Source: Myxococcus xanthus (GTDB lineage Bacteria; Myxococcota; Myxococcia; Myxococcales; Myxococcaceae). From it: a DNA stretch of 64,000 nt. The stretch spans positions 744,001-808,000 of the forward strand of contig NZ_FNOH01000002.1 in assembly GCF_900106535.1 (NCBI RefSeq), written 5' to 3'. Made by a program: the position numbers and the translations under genes. Below the pieces are notes generated by a model. It was not told the origin of the DNA and ran no database searches. It saw only the letters and a list, made by a program, of their open reading frames with translations. Shown piece after piece: positions 32,964 through 42,160 of this stretch (its first letter is position 1; each line of letters begins with the position of its first letter).

Positions 32964-35900
32964 CCGGGCTTGGGCTCCACCTGGTGCGGCGGCGCAGCAG
33001 CATCGTCGCGCGGAAGGCGGCGCTTGAAGCCCAGGCGCTCCATGCCGGCGAACACCACCGGCACCACCAGCAGCGTGAGGAAGGTGGAGGTGATGACGCC
33101 ACCAATCACGGAGATGGCCATGGGTGCGCGGAACTCCGAACCCGTGCCCGAGCCCACCGCCGTGGGCACCATGGCGATGGCCATGGCCGCGCTCGTCATC
33201 AGGATGGGCCGCAGCCGGCGCGGGCCCGCCTTGAGCAGCGCTTCGTCCACCGTGTCGCCTTCCCGCAGGTTCTGAAGCGCGCCGTCGATGAGCAGAATCG
33301 CGTTCTTCGTCACCAGGCCCATCAGCAGGATGATGCCAATCATGGCACCCATGGACAGGTGGAAGCCCGTGACCACCAGTCCCAGCAGCGCGCCCACCAG
33401 GGCCAGTGGCAACGACACCATGATGGTGAGCGGGTGCTTGTAGGACTCGAACTGGCTGGCGAGCACCATGTAGATGAAGACGAAGGCCAGACCGAACGCC
33501 GCGCCGAAGGCGTCGTTCTGCTCGTCCAGGTTCTTCATCTGCCCGTCGTAGATGAGCGCGTAGCCCGGTGGCAGCGGCTGGGCCGCCACGCGCGCCTTCA
33601 GCTCCCGGGCGATGTCGCCCAGCGCCGCGCCCGGGCCCAACTGTGAGTACACGGCGATTTGCCGCTCGCGGTTCTCATGCTCGATGAGGCTGGGGCCGTT
33701 CTTCATCTCCACCCGGGCCACGTCCGTCAGCGGGCGCAGGCCGCTGGGCGTGTACACCTCCAGTTGGCGCACGCGCTCCGGCGTGGCGCGGTCCTTCTCC
33801 GACAGGCGCACGCGGATGTCCGTCTCGGTGATGCCCTCGCGCAACTTCGCCACCACGTCACCACCAATGGCCAGCCGCAACTGCGTGGCCAGCGCGCCCG
33901 CGTGCAGGTCCACGTCGCTGGCGCGCGCGCGGTCGATGAGCACCTGCATCTCCGGCTTGGGCGGGTTGGACTCCACGCGCACGTCCGCGGTGCCCGGCAG
34001 CTCGCGGAGGATGCCCGCGACGCGCTCAGCCTCCTCGTTGACGCGCGCCAGGTCCGGTCCGGTGATGCGCACCATGATGGGGTAGTAGTCGCCCATGCCC
34101 TCCAGGATGGGCGGGTCGCTCAGGTTCACCCGCGTGCCCACCAGCCCTGGCTCCAGCAGCGCTCGCGCGTCCTCCTTCAGCACCTGGATGCCCTTGGTGC
34201 GCGCGTCCTTGCCCACCGTCAGCACGCGCATGCGGGACTTGTTCACATCGCCGTCCTTGCCGACGATGGAGTAGACGTCCGTCACCTCCGGAAGCTGGCG
34301 CAGCAACACCTCCGCGTCGGCGGTGCGGGCCTCCGTCTCCCGGATGCTGGCCGAGTCCGGCAGCGTCAGGTCCACGAAGAACTGTGAGCGGTCCTCCGCG
34401 GGCATGAACTCCATGCCCAGGCGGCTGGCGCCTCCGAAGGACACCACCAGCAGCACCAGCGTGAGGCCCACCGTCGTCCACTTGTGCGCCAGCACCCAGC
34501 GGAGGATGGACTCGTAGACGCGCTCGGTGCCGTCCAGGAAGCGGCGCAGCGCCGCGGCCACCGCGTTCTCCTGGCGGACCTCGCCCGGCACGCGCCGCTT
34601 CGCCAGCCGCGCTGACATCATCGGGTCCAGCGTGAAGGAGATGAACAGGGAAATCAGCACCGCCACGGAGATGGTGATGCCGAACTGCCGGAAGAACTGG
34701 CCGACGATGCCGGGCATGAAGGCCACCGGCACGAACACCGCCACCAGCGCCAGCGTGGTGGCGAGCACCGCCAGGCCCACGTCCTTGGTGCCGTTGGACG
34801 CGGCGCTCACCGGGTCCTCGCCCTTCTCCAGCCGGTGGGTAATCGCCTCGCGAACCACCACCGCGTCGTCGATGAGCAGACCGATGGCCAGCGAGAGGGC
34901 CAGCAGCGTCATCTGGTTGAGCGTGTAGTCCAGCACGTACATCACGAAGAAGGTGCCCAGCACGGAGGTGGGCAGCGCCAGCGCCGAGATGAAGGTGCCG
35001 CGCACGTCCAGCAGGAAGATGAGGATGATGAGCACCGCCATCGCGCCACCGAAGATGAGCGCCACCCAGACCTCGTGCGCGTTCTCCTGGATGATGTCCG
35101 ACTGGTTGATGAGCAGCGTGGCCTGGAAGCCATGCCCCACCACCGAGCCCATCTGCGCCATCACCTGCCGCACCGCCTCGCTCACCGCGACGGTGTTGGA
35201 GCCCGGCTGCTTGACGATTTCCAGGATGACGGCGTCCTGCCCGTTGAGGCGCGCCAGGGTGCGCCGCTCCGCCACGCCGTCCGTCACGCTGGCGATTTCG
35301 CCCAGCCGCACCTGCGCGCCCGTCGCGCTGCGTGCCACCGGCAGGTCGCGGATTTCATCCACGTTCTGGAACTGCCCCAGCGAGCGCACCGTCATCTCGG
35401 AGGCGCCCAGCTGGAGCCGGCCCGCGGGCAGGTCAAGGTTCTCCGACGCCACGCGCTGGGCGATGCCCAGCGGGGACACGCCCGCCGCGCGCGCCTTGTC
35501 CAAATCGATGTCGATTTGCACCTCGCGCGTGTCTCCCCCCGTGACGCGCACCTCGGCGGCGCCTTCCAACTGCGCGAGCGCGGGCTTCACGCGGTCATCG
35601 ATGAGCCGGCGCAGCTCCTGCGAGGGCAGCTCCGCCGAGACGGCGTAGGTGAGGATGGGCGTGGCCCCCAGGTCCACGCGGCCGATGACGGGCGCGTCCG
35701 CGTCCTGGGGCAGGCGACTGACGATGCCGGCGACCTTGTCGCGCACGTCCTGCACCGCGCGGTCCAGCGGGGCGGTCATCTTGAACTGCACCACCACGAT
35801 GCCCACGTTCTCCCGGCTGTAGGAGTGAATCTTGTCCACGCCGCTGATGCCAGCGACGGCGTCTTCGAGGGGCTTGATGACCTGCGTTTCGATTTCGCCC

Positions 35901-36067
35901 GGACCCGCGCCTTTGTAGACGGTGTTGATGACCACCACCGGGAAGGACACGTCCGGATAGAGGTCGGTGCCCAGGCGGCCCAGGCCCATGAGGCCGAGCA
36001 CGACGAGGCACAGCGACAACATCGCGGTGAAGACGGGCCTGCGGATGGAGACGTCGCTGAGCAGCAT
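32951..36067 (-). CDS. RND efflux pump inner-membrane transporter
   Basis: A 1038-residue AcrB/MexB-type (HAE) transporter. Twelve membrane segments and two large periplasmic loops; TM4 proton-relay [13 protein letters not shown] with the Asp pair, and [17 protein letters not shown] starts of both halves ([11 protein letters not shown]). Full family length. Exports drugs, solvents or signals using proton motive force. It is the third gene of the operon tetR-adaptor-pump, 12 bases after the adaptor stop. No outer-membrane channel gene is adjacent, so a shared TolC is likely. Confidence 0.95.
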   Translation of the reverse strand: MLLSDVSIRRPVFTAMLSLCLVVLGLMGLGRLGTDLYPDVSFPVVVINTVYKGAGPGEIETQVIKPLEDAVAGISGVDKIHSYSRENVGIVVVQFKMTAPLDRAVQDVRDKVAGIVSRLPQDADAPVIGRVDLGATPILTYAVSAELPSQELRRLIDDRVKPALAQLEGAAEVRVTGGDTREVQIDIDLDKARAAGVSPLGIAQRVASENLDLPAGRLQLGASEMTVRSLGQFQNVDEIRDLPVARSATGAQVRLGEIASVTDGVAERRTLARLNGQDAVILEIVKQPGSNTVAVSEAVRQVMAQMGSVVGHGFQATLLINQSDIIQENAHEVWVALIFGGAMAVLIILIFLLDVRGTFISALALPTSVLGTFFVMYVLDYTLNQMTLLALSLAIGLLIDDAVVVREAITHRLEKGEDPVSAASNGTKDVGLAVLATTLALVAVFVPVAFMPGIVGQFFRQFGITISVAVLISLFISFTLDPMMSARLAKRRVPGEVRQENAVAAALRRFLDGTERVYESILRWVLAHKWTTVGLTLVLLVVSFGGASRLGMEFMPAEDRSQFFVDLTLPDSASIRETEARTADAEVLLRQLPEVTDVYSIVGKDGDVNKSRMRVLTVGKDARTKGIQVLKEDARALLEPGLVGTRVNLSDPPILEGMGDYYPIMVRITGPDLARVNEEAERVAGILRELPGTADVRVESNPPKPEMQVLIDRARASDVDLHAGALATQLRLAIGGDVVAKLREGITETDIRVRLSEKDRATPERVRQLEVYTPSGLRPLTDVARVEMKNGPSLIEHENRERQIAVYSQLGPGAALGDIARELKARVAAQPLPPGYALIYDGQMKNLDEQNDAFGAAFGLAFVFIYMVLASQFESYKHPLTIMVSLPLALVGALLGLVVTGFHLSMGAMIGIILLMGLVTKNAILLIDGALQNLREGDTVDEALLKAGPRRLRPILMTSAAMAIAMVPTAVGSGTGSEFRAPMAISVIGGVITSTFLTLLVVPVVFAGMERLGFKRRLPRDDAAAPPHQVEPKPGQAA

Positions 36068-36079
36068 GGGGAGGGCTCC

Positions 36080-37189
36080 CTACTTCACGGAGACGCGGGC
36101 GCCCTGCGACAGGCCCGGAGTGGGGTGGTCAACGACGGAGTCGAGCGGCGAGGACGCCAGCACCACCACCTCGCCCTGCTCGCGCCGCTCCAACACCCGC
36201 ACGTCCACGCGACGCACCTGACCGGACGCCACCACCCAGACATGGTCCCCGTTGAGGGCCGACAACGCGGTGCCCGGCAGCACCTGGGCGTCCTGCACCT
36301 GCCCCAGCGAGAGGACCGCCCGCGCCAGCGTGTGCGCCACGAAGCGGCCATCCGCGTTGGGGACGGCCAGCTCCACCGGGATGCGGCGCGTGGCGGGGTC
36401 CGCGGAGGGGAGGATGGTGCGCACCACCGCCTCGTCCGAGGACACGCGCGCGCCCACCGACTCCACGCGCACCTTGGCGCCGGGCTCCAACTGCGAGCGC
36501 AGGGCCTCCGACACCGTCGTCTTCAAGAGTAGCGTGTCCAGGCGCTCCAGGTTGAACAGCGGCGTGCCCGGCGCCACCGTCGCGCCCGTCTGCTCCGGTG
36601 CGTCGATGAGGGTGCCGTCGAAGGGCGCCCGCAGGTCGTGCCGGCGGCGGGACGCGCGCGCCTGAGCCAGCTGCGCCTTGGCGGCCATCCACTGCGCCTG
36701 CGCCTGCGCCGCATTGGCGCTGGCGGTGCGGTGGGCCACCTCGCTCACCCCACCCTGCTGCTGGAGCTTCTCGTTGCGGGCGGCCACGTCGGCGGCCATG
36801 GTGGAGGCGGCCTCCGCGGCGGCCACCGCGGCCTCGGCCTGGGCCACCTGCGCGTCGGCGATCTCCGGGTCCAGTTGCGCCAGCACGTCACCCTTCTTCA
36901 CCCCCTGCCCCTTCTTCACCCGGACGACCGACAGGCGGCCTCCCACCTCGAAGCCCACCATCAATCCCTGCGCGGGGAACAGCGTCCCCGTCACCGACTC
37001 GCTCGGCGCGGCCCGCACCGTCCGCGCGGAGACGACCTTCACCGTGGGCACCACCTCCTGCGCCGACCCCTTGGCGGGCGGCGACGACGAGGCATCCGCC
37101 TTCTGGCATGCGGTCAGCGACAGCACGGCGGTGGCCATGCCCGCCGCGGCGAACACGCGGACAGCGGACGGCTTCAGGTTGGGTTTCAC
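36080..37189 (-). CDS. RND periplasmic adaptor (HlyD/AcrA family) lipoprotein
   Basis: A 369-residue membrane fusion protein. A lipoprotein signal (LSLTACQ) is followed by the biotinyl-lipoyl half GFEVGGRLSVVRVKKGQGVKKGDVLAQLD, an Ala-rich alpha-helical hairpin (residues about 110-180), DLRAPFDGTLIDAPEQTGATVAPGTPLF, and beta-barrel and membrane-proximal domains. GTG 37189 follows GAGGAAA and overlaps the TetR stop as GTGA, so the regulator and adaptor are translationally coupled. Confidence 0.93.
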   Translation of the reverse strand: MKPNLKPSAVRVFAAAGMATAVLSLTACQKADASSSPPAKGSAQEVVPTVKVVSARTVRAAPSESVTGTLFPAQGLMVGFEVGGRLSVVRVKKGQGVKKGDVLAQLDPEIADAQVAQAEAAVAAAEAASTMAADVAARNEKLQQQGGVSEVAHRTASANAAQAQAQWMAAKAQLAQARASRRRHDLRAPFDGTLIDAPEQTGATVAPGTPLFNLERLDTLLLKTTVSEALRSQLEPGAKVRVESVGARVSSDEAVVRTILPSADPATRRIPVELAVPNADGRFVAHTLARAVLSLGQVQDAQVLPGTALSALNGDHVWVVASGQVRRVDVRVLERREQGEVVVLASSPLDSVVDHPTPGLSQGARVSVK

Positions 37190-37917
37190 GAGCGTTTCCT
37201 CGGGGTCTTTCGGGGTTTCTCGGCGGCGGCCCGGGGCCGGCGCGCAACACGCTTGGACGGGGCGGGCGACGCCGGACGGGTGCCCTCCTGGCACAGCCGC
37301 TGGAGCGTGTTCGCCCACGCGTTCAGGTCCGGCTTCTCATCCAGCCGCGCCATCTGCGTGGAGAGCAGCAGGAAGGACCCGACGATGATGGAGGCGAAGA
37401 TTCGCGCGTCCAACTCCGGGTCCATGGCGCCAGCCTCCTGCAGCCGCCGGAAGTCGTGGGAGATGCGCTCCACCTGGGCATCCGTCACGCGCCACAGCAG
37501 GGATTCGAACTCCGTGCCCTGGCTGCCGCTGGTGAGGACCAGGGACACGTCCCGGAACTCCCACACCCAATCCAGGGCCTCCAGGTCGTGCTCTTTCTCC
37601 AGTTGGAGGAACCGCAGGTAGCGATCGCTGCGCTCGATGCGGTCCTGCGCTCCCGGGATGCCGTGCGTCTGGAAGAAGCCCTCCATGCGCGCCATGCGAC
37701 GCCCGTTCATCTCCATCAGCCCGGACTCGAACGCGCCCACCACCTCCCCGAACAGCGCCTCCTTGGACGGGAAGTGCAGGTAGAAGGCGCCCTTGGACAG
37801 CCCGCACGCGGCGGTGATGTCCTCGATGCGCGCCCCCTTCAGCCCCCGGCGCGCGAACTCCCGCCGGGCCGCGGACACCAGCGCACTGCGAGCGTGAGGG
37901 TCGGCGGGACGGGCCAT
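37186..37917 (-). CDS. TetR-family regulator of the RND operon
   Basis: A 243-residue TetR regulator. N-terminal HTH: ALVSAARREFARRGLKGARIEDITAACGLSKGAFYLHFPSKEALF. The C-terminal ligand domain is followed by an unusual basic, Lys/Arg/Pro-rich tail of about 30 residues. It is the first gene of the pump operon and presumably autoregulates through the dyads just upstream. ATG at 37917; an upstream in-frame GTG-type start at 37953 would read through the operators and is unlikely. Confidence 0.92.
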   Translation of the reverse strand: MARPADPHARSALVSAARREFARRGLKGARIEDITAACGLSKGAFYLHFPSKEALFGEVVGAFESGLMEMNGRRMARMEGFFQTHGIPGAQDRIERSDRYLRFLQLEKEHDLEALDWVWEFRDVSLVLTSGSQGTEFESLLWRVTDAQVERISHDFRRLQEAGAMDPELDARIFASIIVGSFLLLSTQMARLDEKPDLNAWANTLQRLCQEGTRPASPAPSKRVARRPRAAAEKPRKTPRKRS

Positions 37918-37931
37918 GCTGGCCGGATTCC

Positions 37932-37977
37932 TAACCCGCCGGTCATTAACCACGCAAGGTTTCTGAACACCGGGTCA
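37932..37977 (-). promoter_or_regulatory. two operator-like dyads upstream of tetR
   Basis: TAACC-CGCC-GGTCA (37932-37945) and TGAAC-ACCG-GGTCA (37964-37977) share the inverted-repeat design TGACC-N4-GGTCA, each with one mismatch in the left arm. Their centres are 32 bp apart, about three helical turns. Flanks are similar too, so the two copies form a 24-25-base direct repeat. They lie 15-60 bases before the TetR start and are the natural candidates for its binding sites. Confidence 0.6.
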
Positions 37978-38015
37978 GTAATCCAAGGACTGCGACTGTG
38001 GGTGCGTTCCGCCGC

Positions 38016-38693
38016 TCAGGTCCGCGACAGCGCGGTGCACAGCGGGCACGCGGAGGGCCCGTGGGGGACATCGCGGCGGTGCAGGTCCAGCACGGCGCGG
38101 GAGATGTCCGCCAGCTCCCGGCGCACCTCCCGCCGGGCGCCCTTCACCCGGGCGATGCGCATGTCGTCGTAGCTCGTGGTCTGATGTCGCATCCACGCGA
38201 TGACGGCGGCCTCGGCGCGGCGCTCCAGGGGGATGCGCTCCGTGCGGGCCACGGTGCCGCTGCCCACGGGGGTGGCATGGGCGGCGACGAGCACCGCCAT
38301 GCGCTTGGCGTGCGGAAGCCACGCCGGGGAGAAGGCGAGGAAGCGCAGCACGGCGTTGGCGAAGTCGACCTCGTAGGCCTCCTGCTCGCGGGCGCGGCGC
38401 TCGCGTCCGGCGGCCAGCTTCTTCTCGTAGGCGGGGGTGGCGCGCTCGGCCTCGAGGGCGGCGCGGGCGTGGAGGATGTGCGCTTCCGGCGCCCACACGC
38501 CCCGGGAGAAGAGCTTGCGGCCCACCTTCTCCGCCACGGTCCAGGAGGGCCCCGCCGCCTTCACGCGGCGGGTGAGTCCGGCGTCACCGGGGGGAAGCAG
38601 GGCCCAGCCGTCCGGCACGGTGAGCACGCGGCCATCCGGCGCGCGCACGCGGCGAGGGTCCGAAGTCGGCGCGAAGGTCAGGGATTCAGGCAT
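38016..38693 (-). CDS. DUF2293 domain protein
   Basis: A 225-residue protein with a DUF2293-like core: an RREVRRELADISRAVLDLHR C-terminal helix, preceded by a conserved AVIAWMRHQTTSYDDMRIARVKGARREV. It ends with a CPLCTAL Cys pair. Short helical block in the middle rich in Arg/Glu. No signal peptide. It lies upstream of tetR on the same strand but with about 100 bases holding the tetR operators, so it is probably a separate unit. Function unknown. Confidence 0.75.
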   Translation of the reverse strand: MPESLTFAPTSDPRRVRAPDGRVLTVPDGWALLPPGDAGLTRRVKAAGPSWTVAEKVGRKLFSRGVWAPEAHILHARAALEAERATPAYEKKLAAGRERRAREQEAYEVDFANAVLRFLAFSPAWLPHAKRMAVLVAAHATPVGSGTVARTERIPLERRAEAAVIAWMRHQTTSYDDMRIARVKGARREVRRELADISRAVLDLHRRDVPHGPSACPLCTALSRT

Positions 38694-38812
38694 GGTGAAG
38701 TCCGAGGTCGGGGGCGGCCACATAGCATGGGTGCCTCCAACCCTGGTAAATGGCCCCCTCGCGTCGGCGGTTGCCTGGCGCGGGAGGTCCTCAACGCGTG
38801 GGAAGTGCCGGC

Positions 38813-39736
38813 ATGTCCCTCCTCAGGCTCACGTTCCTTGGTACATCCGCCGCGCAGCCCACGCTGCACCGGAACCTGTCCGGACTCGCGGTGAAGGCGC
38901 ACTCAGACCTGCTGCTCTTCGACTGTGGCGAGGGCAGCCAGCGGCAGATGGTGCGCTACGGCACCGGCTTCACCGTGGACGCGGTGTTCTTCACGCATTT
39001 CCACGCGGACCACTACCTGGGCATCATCGGCTTCCTGCGCACGCTGGGCATGACGGGGCGCTCCGAGCCCATCCACCTGTACGGCCCGCCCTCCGCGAAG
39101 CGCCTGCTCCACCAGGCCGTCCACCTGGGCGTGGAGTCCATGTCCTTCCCAGTGGAGATTCACGAACTGAAGGACGGTGACGTGGTGCCACGCAAGGGCT
39201 ACGCGGTCCACGCGGTGGGCGTGGACCACCGCATCAACGCCCTGGGCTACGCGCTGGTGGAGGACGACCGGCCCGGACGCTTCAACCTGGACGTGGCGCG
39301 CTCACTGGGCGTGCCGGAGGGCCCCAGCTTCGGAAAGCTCCAGCGGGGCGAGCCGGTGACGCTGGAGGACGGGCGGACGGTGAAGCCGGAGGACGTGCTC
39401 GGCGCGCCACGCCCGGGGCGCCGGCTGGTCATCTCCGGGGACACGCGCCCGTGCCCGGCGCTGGTGAAGGCCGCGAAGGACGCGGACCTGCTGGTCCACG
39501 AGTCCACCTTCTCCGACGACGAACAGGAGCGGGCCGTGGAGACCCGGCACTCCACCGCGCGGGAAGCGGCGCGCGTGGCGCGAGAGGCGGGAGCACGGCG
39601 GCTGGTGCTCACCCACCTCTCCAGCCGGCACGACACCGACCCCTCGAAACTGCTCACGCAGGCGCGCGAGGAGTACCAGGGGCCGGTGGAGGTGGCCTTC
39701 GACGGGTTCACCGTCGAATTACCCCTCCGGGACTGA
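38813..39736 (+). CDS. rnz: ribonuclease Z
   Basis: A 307-residue metallo-beta-lactamase fold nuclease. LTFLGTSAAQPT start, zinc motif FTHFHADHYLGI (HxHxDH), exosite-like insertion, ISGDTRPCPALV, LVHESTF and the last His in LTHLSSRHD; all RNase Z landmarks are present. It processes tRNA 3' ends. ATG 38813 was chosen by homology to family length. Convergent with the next lipoprotein gene, with only two bases between stops. Confidence 0.95.
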   Translation: MSLLRLTFLGTSAAQPTLHRNLSGLAVKAHSDLLLFDCGEGSQRQMVRYGTGFTVDAVFFTHFHADHYLGIIGFLRTLGMTGRSEPIHLYGPPSAKRLLHQAVHLGVESMSFPVEIHELKDGDVVPRKGYAVHAVGVDHRINALGYALVEDDRPGRFNLDVARSLGVPEGPSFGKLQRGEPVTLEDGRTVKPEDVLGAPRPGRRLVISGDTRPCPALVKAAKDADLLVHESTFSDDEQERAVETRHSTAREAARVAREAGARRLVLTHLSSRHDTDPSKLLTQAREEYQGPVEVAFDGFTVELPLRD

Positions 39737-39738
39737 GG

Positions 39739-40263
39739 CTACTGAATCTTCTCGGACTCGGCGCGCAGGGCCGACGCGGACTCGGCGTCCACGCGCTGGA
39801 CCAGCTCCCACTCCAGCGCCTCGTCCCGGGTGATGTTGCCGCCGTCGGCGCGTACGGCGGGCTCGGAGACGTCAGGCGCGCGGCCGGAGGTGTTGGCGGC
39901 GCCCGCGGACTGCGTGACGAGCTGCCGGGTGAACTCCACCGAGGACTGGCCCGGGCCCTTCTCGATGCCGCGCACCAGGTAACGCACCTGGGTGGTGCCC
40001 AGCGACGACGGGGCGCCCTGCATCAACCACTCGGTGGTGGCCTCGAAGCCGCCCTGGCCCGTCTTGAAGGAGTAGCCCTTCTCCTTCAGCAGGGCGAGCG
40101 CCTGCGGATACACCTCCGCCACGGGCTTGCGGTAGACGTGGTTGCGCGCCTTCTCCAGCAGGAAGGCTTCGCGGCGGCGGCCGGCGCAACCAGTGGTGGT
40201 GAGGGACAGCGCGGCGACCACGAGGAGCGCGGCGGCGCCGCGCGACAGCATCGACAGGTTCAT
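39739..40263 (-). CDS. small lipoprotein
   Basis: A 174-residue lipoprotein with signal and lipobox TTTGCAG at residue 26. The mature part has a domain of about 75 residues, VYPQALALLKEKGYSFKTGQGGFEATTEW..., similar to bacterial lipoproteins of BamC/NlpB-like or DUF3313-like style, ending with an acidic helix WELVQRVDAESASALRAES. Exact family not recognised. Convergent with rnz and divergent from the rhomboid gene. Confidence 0.7.
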   Translation of the reverse strand: MNLSMLSRGAAALLVVAALSLTTTGCAGRRREAFLLEKARNHVYRKPVAEVYPQALALLKEKGYSFKTGQGGFEATTEWLMQGAPSSLGTTQVRYLVRGIEKGPGQSSVEFTRQLVTQSAGAANTSGRAPDVSEPAVRADGGNITRDEALEWELVQRVDAESASALRAESEKIQ

Positions 40264-40464
40264 TTCTCAGGACTCCACGGGAGTGTGAGGCGGCTCAACA
40301 TCCCTCAACCTTCTTCCCGCAGCCAAGTCTCCCCGGGGATGGTTTCCCTGGGCAAGCATCCCACCCGCTCCGTCCGTATGGGTGCCCATGCGTCCAGCGC
40401 CGCACATCCAGGCCCCCTCCGCCGCCGCGCCCGGCCAGGGGAACGCGCATGATGGGGCCCCCAC

Positions 40465-41238
40465 ATGATTCCCATCAGCGACGACAACCCCACCCTCCGC
40501 ACTCCCGTCGTGACATACCTGCTGCTCGGCACCATCGGCTTCGTCTGGGTCTTCATCCAGGGCGCGGGCCTGGACGCCTACCGGCTGGCCGCCAGCGTCT
40601 GCAACCTGGGCATGGTGCCGGGCGAGCTGACGGGCAAGGCGGCGCTGGGCCTCCCCGTTCCCCTGGGAGATGGGCTGACGTGCGTGGTGGACAACGAGCC
40701 CATCAACCTCCTCACCCCCATCACCTCCATGTTCCTACACGGCGGCTGGGGACACCTGCTGGGCAACTGCCTCTTCTTCTGGGTCTTCGGCAACAACGTC
40801 GAGGACAGCATGGGCCGCCTGCGCTTCGTGGTGTTCTACCTGCTGTGCGGACTGGCCGCGGCGGCGGCGCACCTGCTGGTGGACCCGGGCTCGCCGGTGC
40901 CCACGGTGGGCGCGTCCGGCGCCATCTCCGGCGTCATGGGCGCGTACCTGCTGCTCTATCCACGGGTGCGGGTGAACATGCTGTTCATCATCGTCATCTT
41001 CATCCGCGTCTTCCCCGTGCCCGCGTGGGCGGTGCTGCTGTGGTGGTTCGGCGTGCAGCTCTTCAGCGGCCTGCCCCAGCTCAACACGGTCAGCGCGGAG
41101 GCGTCCGGCGGCGTCGCCTTCTGGGCGCACATCGGTGGCTTCGTGGCGGGCATGGCGCTCATCAAGCTGTTCCAGAACACGCGCTACACGAACCAGCGCA
41201 CGTCGATGCGCCACCGGCTCCATCCCAACCATCCGTGA
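40465..41238 (+). CDS. rhomboid-family intramembrane serine protease
   Basis: A 257-residue rhomboid with six to seven membrane segments. A luminal L1 region with FLHGGWGHLLGNCLFFWVFG, the nucleophile motif GASGAISGVMGAY (Ser at about residue 155) and the catalytic His in WAHIGGFVAGMAL. Catalytic Ser/His are intact, so it is likely active, cutting membrane proteins near the bilayer. ATG 40465. Confidence 0.92.
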   Translation: MIPISDDNPTLRTPVVTYLLLGTIGFVWVFIQGAGLDAYRLAASVCNLGMVPGELTGKAALGLPVPLGDGLTCVVDNEPINLLTPITSMFLHGGWGHLLGNCLFFWVFGNNVEDSMGRLRFVVFYLLCGLAAAAAHLLVDPGSPVPTVGASGAISGVMGAYLLLYPRVRVNMLFIIVIFIRVFPVPAWAVLLWWFGVQLFSGLPQLNTVSAEASGGVAFWAHIGGFVAGMALIKLFQNTRYTNQRTSMRHRLHPNHP

Positions 41239-41332
41239 GGGGGGCTGACTTTTTCCGCATCCGTGAATTGCCAGACTTCGTGAACCGCTGCGTATCCAGG
41301 CTGCTGGGGCCAGACACCCGAAGGAAGCGCAG

Positions 41333-42037
41333 ATGCGGATGAGCAAGACGAAGCAACAGACGCTGGGGCTGACGATGGGCGCGGTGCTCGCGCTCACGGC
41401 CTGCGGTACGGAGCCCATGGAGCCGTCGCAGGCGCCCGTGGAGACGGACGCGGTGGAGGGCGTGGACGCGCAGGCTGCGGACGCGAAGCCGGTGGACATC
41501 ATCGCGCTGGAGAAGCAGTTGCAGGAGAGCAGCCTGGCGCCGCCGGCGCAGTGCAATGACCCATCCTGTGAGGGCGGCGGTGGTGGCGGTGAGCCCGACC
41601 CCGACTGGCCCTACTACACGCTGTTCTGGCGGGCGAACCTGCTGTCCCTGAAGTGCATCACCACGTCGGACATCGACGGCAACGACGAAGCCTGGCTGGA
41701 GGCAGAGGTCACCGGCGACAATCAGTCCGAGGTCATCTGGAACGACGATTACATGACGCCGAACAAGCGGGTGGAGTGGAGCCCCCTGAATTCCTATCCG
41801 CCGCCGCTGCAGTTCACGACGCAAACGGTGGGCGCCGGCGGCAAGCTGGTGGCGCTCTGGGACAAGAGCATGCACATCTTCGATGTGCAGGAGCAGATTG
41901 GCTGGACCACGCTGCGTGGCCAGACGGGCACCTTCACCTCGATTCTCGAAGGCCACGGTGGCAAGTACGAGCTGACCTACCAGGTGGAGTCCACGGGCTG
42001 CTCGCCGCGCTCGCAGCCCTGCCCCACCAACCTGTAA
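41333..42037 (+). CDS. lipoprotein of unknown function
   Basis: A 234-residue lipoprotein. Lipobox ALTACG at residue 25, then an acidic, Ala/Pro-rich linker to about residue 75 containing a Gly run, then a beta-rich domain (YYTLFWRANLLSLKCITTSDIDGNDEAWLEAEV...). It has four Cys in two pairs (CNDPSC, STGCSPRSQPC). GGAAG lies before the start. No domain recognised. Single gene. Confidence 0.75.
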   Translation: MRMSKTKQQTLGLTMGAVLALTACGTEPMEPSQAPVETDAVEGVDAQAADAKPVDIIALEKQLQESSLAPPAQCNDPSCEGGGGGGEPDPDWPYYTLFWRANLLSLKCITTSDIDGNDEAWLEAEVTGDNQSEVIWNDDYMTPNKRVEWSPLNSYPPPLQFTTQTVGAGGKLVALWDKSMHIFDVQEQIGWTTLRGQTGTFTSILEGHGGKYELTYQVESTGCSPRSQPCPTNL

Positions 42038-42160
42038 CCGTGCAGTGACGTCAACGCGCCTGGAGGGGGACACCCATGCTTGGCCTCTCCTTCCAGGTGC
42101 GCCAGAGTGTCGCGCCGGACGCGCCAGGAATTGGCGCGGGCTTCCAGACAGGTGCCAGAC

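Noticed and set aside
34835..36532. 565-codon open frame on the plus strand
   Set aside because: It is antisense to the RND pump and its adaptor, both unmistakable. Composition is His/Arg/Gln-rich with no domain.
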